The position numbers and the translations under genes are program-made. From Lamellibrachia satsuma (Eukaryota > Annelida > Polychaeta > Sabellida > Siboglinidae), in assembly GCA_033239005.1 (NCBI GenBank), contig BSQZ01000014.1:4926001-4990000 (forward strand): DNA of 64,000 nucleotides, in the 5' to 3' direction. Shown here piece by piece: positions 61,188 through 64,000 of the stretch; position 1 is the first letter of the stretch; every line of letters begins with the position of its first letter. A model generated the notes under the pieces. It was not told the origin of the DNA and did not search any database. It saw only the letters and a list, made by a program, of their open reading frames with translations.

Positions 61188-61924
61188 GGTGGCTGATGAT
61201 CGATAATGAGGGCGATCGACGTAGGATGTAGTTGGGAATTACTTCTTCAAATAAAACACGCATTAAAGATAGCATAGAACACTGGCACACCCTGCATGTG
61301 TCCAAGCTTCAGCTGGAAGTCTGTATGGTGTTCAGACATTGGTAGATTATAATGTCAACACGAAATTAGACAATTTAACGGCAGTGCGTTCGAAACCAAG
61401 TAGAGCCAAGACTCTATAAGCGGTTTTATGATTTATTCTTAGTGAAACGCTGTTTCGATCATAGTTAAGGAGTGAAATCAGTTTTTTAAGAAACCGTGCT
61501 TAAGTCAAGAGCTCATAACATAAGTAATAAGAATGTTAGTGTAGTAGTAAAACGGTACCCACTATGTCTATCACTATGACTGTAGCCTAGCCCTAGGCAT
61601 TATTCTAAAGCGTTAGGCGCAGGCTGCTATTGTCAAACCAACTTGTTTCAGTCGTCATTTCATATATTCACATGACTTCATCTCACGTAGGAATATGTAA
61701 TATAGCAATAGGTAGTGTTATTTTATTTACATGTATAGCAAACAGTTTTTTATCAAAGCGGTCGAGTGTAGGCGTTGACAATAATAATAAATAATGATTA
61801 TGACATGTGGCATTTCACCCGCTTGGCCTTGAGTTGTCGGTGCCGTACGTACGCGTAACTTTCACTATAACTATCTATAATTACCGTTGAATTAATAAAA
61901 CACCACCACAATAACACTGCGTTA

Positions 61925-62352
61925 ATTGTGCTGCCTAATTCAACAACCCCCCTAAGTCCATATTTGTAATAAGGGAGAAACACGCATTCAAAGTTTGAAC
62001 AGTATATTCCACGGTTAACGTGCTTCGTATATATAAAACAAAAAACAGTTGAGCATTTTGCAGGCTATAGCTACCCAGTACCCACAAATCTGTAAACATA
62101 GCTTTCCTTTCATCTTAAAAAATAGTTCCATAGTTGCATGTCGTGGTGGGTCGGTTAAGAGGTTGTTCGCCCAGTGTATTTTGCCATTCAGTGAACCCAG
62201 TAAAACGAGAATAACGACTTAGGTGCATGAAATTATTAATATTAGTATGTGGCAGTACAGATAGATAGTAGCGACACCTATTGATCAAATAAAATAAATT
62301 TCCAACAAATGAACTTAGGGGGTTGTTGAACTAGGCAGCACAACTGTTGTCA
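61925..62352. mobile_element. MITE-like element with about 35-bp inverted termini
   Basis: GTGCTGCCTAATTCAACAAC, then CCCCCTAAGT, at 61938-61968 is matched by ACTTAGGGGGTTGTTGAACT, then AGGCAGCAC, at 62312-62342 in inverted orientation. The roughly 340 bp between are AT-rich without an ORF. Confidence 0.5.
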
Positions 62353-62948
62353 AATGAAAGTTGAATAGTACGTATTTCGTTCAGTACAAATACCGCTTGG
62401 AGTATTGGCATGAATGGATCACGCACAGTAACACGTGTCTTTCTTTATATTGGCGAACTGTCCACCATCTCCCGCAAAACACGTGACAGACAAGTTGACG
62501 GGTTAAAGGCTAAATGTTGGCCCAGCTATCGAGTATGGCATGTTATCCGATCTAACGCCCAAAGTATATGCTTTCGACGATTTTCGACAAAAACTACGCA
62601 CCTTTTTGCTAATCCGATTGCTGATGTTGCTTAAACTATTCACTGACTAACTACATATTTGGACAAAAAATATTGGATTTTGGGATGGGCTGAATCATTG
62701 AGGAAGCAGCTTTAAGTTTTACCCATTCAATTATGTAATGGTTAATGTTAAGACGAAATCATTTATTACAATACAAACTTATATTCGAATGTGTGTTGTT
62801 TAAAACAACGTTTTGTAATGGGTCGATGCGAAAGTCATCAAATAACGGTTCTGTGGAAACCTACTAAGGCTAACAGCTACGCGCTGGCCAAATCTGGTAA
62901 ATAGTGTATCGTATCGTGCTGTTGATTCCATATCCTAGTATTGTGCAG
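62353..62948. other. Intron, nothing recognised
   Basis: No repeat family or exon with a domain seen before the acceptor at 62948. Confidence 0.35.
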
Positions 62949-63096
62949 GTGTTTCAATCAGCTTCCAACATGTTCGCCTGGCATAAGTCGTCAAGGAATG
63001 TGACTACAGATGTGATAGATTTGATCATTAACCACGGAAATAGATCGCGAGAAACCACGGTGCAATTTAAAGACGTCGTCATTATTGCCATTCCAG
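62949..63096 (+). CDS. Exon: GAIN-like region, continued
   Basis: Acceptor TAGTATTGTGCAG, donor CCAG|GTAGGT. VFQSASNMFAWHKSSRNVTT, RETTVQFKDVVIIAIPG. Phase 0 to 1. It lies after a 10-kb intron with an L2/CR1-like LINE and a MITE. Confidence 0.7.
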
Positions 63097-63794
63097 GTAG
63101 GTAGTGAGCATCTTCAACAATACTGAGATGTCGCCAAACTTATTGGAATCAAATATCCGTATGCAGATGAAAAATTATGCAATACTAAATACAAATGCGC
63201 AGTCGTTTGAACGTAGGTTTAATATCTTAAACGGCAGCAACCAAGATCGATACACAATAAAATGTGCAGGCGTTTTAATCGTCTTTGGGGTTTGCACCTT
63301 TTTCTGGCATGATTCGGGCGTATGATGAGAAAATAGTAGAAAAATTGTAATTGATGTAGAGCATTAATTCGCCACATATCTGACCGATTCGTCAAGTGTA
63401 GATAGTTGCGAATGTGTTTTACAACGCTGTCGTAGGGGAACCACATTCCACGCAAATGATCAATTAATAACATGACTTTCTTCAAATTATGGTTTCGGGT
63501 ACAAATTATAATAATATTGATGACAGTTTTTGTTAACTCAAAAACGTTTCCACGTGGCATAAACAAATTAACGTTATTCAAATGTTGCCTTAATAGTGCT
63601 CGTACTAAACCAATGTTTTATTGTTATATAGGAAGGCACATTAAGTTGAATATTTAAGTGTACCACTACGATTCAGTGTTACGCCTCCTTAGAATTCCAG
63701 TTTTTTAGACAAAGTAAAGGCTTTGCTAACTTAAAGCGAACGTATTTACTAGACCAGACACATTAGAACTCATTGCGTATTTGTTGTAATACAG

Positions 63795-64000
63795 AGACTG
63801 TCATTGGTGAATGCACTCACGTTGCTGTGGACATGGCTGTGGAACAAGAAACCATCTCAAATAGAGATATAAATCATGTGAACTTCAACATCGAATTTAA
63901 AAGAACATACCAAATAACGTTCACGCTTTCTGCGGTACTGTCTCACACGTCCTTCTTTCTTGTCGTAAAGACCAACACCTACGCTCTGGTCAATGACTTC
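63795..64000 (+). CDS. Exon: GAIN-like region, running off the right edge
   Basis: Acceptor GTTGTAATACAG. The frame is open to the window end: ETVIGECTHVAVDMAVEQET, INHVNFNIEFKRTYQITFTL, SHTSFFLVVKTNTYAL. Beta-strand-rich, in the phase given by the preceding exon. The GPS, PLAT and membrane parts would follow outside. Confidence 0.7.

Overview
The window is nuclear DNA of an animal, most likely a marine invertebrate. Spliced GT-AG genes, many LINE, Penelope-like, Helitron-like and DNA-transposon remnants, long TA and other microsatellites, and an EGF/fucolectin/REJ gene of the polycystin-1 type all point that way. A lophotrochozoan (mollusc, brachiopod or annelid) fits best, but amphioxus or another invertebrate deuterostome cannot be excluded from sequence alone.

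Region 1 (1 to about 9.4 kb) is an integrated DNA-virus-like element of the Polinton/Maverick or adintovirus type. All its genes are on the minus strand and tightly packed. From right to left they are protein-primed DNA polymerase B with N-terminal zinc fingers (one in-frame TAG), A32/FtsK-type packaging ATPase, a PX-like basic core protein, a conserved element protein of unknown role, two very small membrane proteins, a retroviral-type integrase with chromodomain, and an acidic ORF running off the left edge. Neighbouring starts and stops touch or overlap. The polymerase has a TATA box and a duplicated CCAAT-rich promoter. No major capsid protein, penton or protease is seen, so the element probably continues left of the window. 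An AT-rich, repeat-filled, inverted-repeat-bounded stretch (8.5-9.4 kb) lies upstream and could hold a replication origin.

Region 2 (9.4-13.7 kb) holds accessory-looking genes in the same style: an Ala/Pro/Ser-rich ORF, an RPA70-C-like single-strand-DNA-binding ORF followed in the same frame by two more ORFs separated by TAG and TGA, a NADAR-domain protein, and on the plus strand a two-exon gene with a tandem-repeated domain. Several have clear TATA boxes 40-90 bp before the start codon. I infer, but cannot prove, that this belongs to the same or another virus-like element.

Region 3 (13.7-18.9 kb) has no recognisable gene. It contains AT-rich repeats, a 0.31-kb direct duplication, nested inverted repeats and a MITE-like element.

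Region 4 (18.9-64 kb) is one large plus-strand gene. Twenty-five exons whose splice phases agree from end to end encode EGF, FTP(fucolectin) x2, EGF x3, FTP x2, EGF x2, then a REJ-like and GAIN-like extracellular region of a polycystin-1-family protein. It continues past the right edge, where PLAT and channel-type membrane domains would be expected. Its introns are full of mobile DNA: a CR1-like LINE with an SGNH-esterase ORF1, two Helitron-like copies, a 4.2-kb DNA transposon with 0.2-kb inverted termini and a decayed unclassified ORF, a Penelope-like element with a LINE fragment inserted in it, an RTE-like fragment with two minisatellites, an internally deleted L2/CR1-like LINE, a tRNA-derived SINE, and long TA and CGGT microsatellites.
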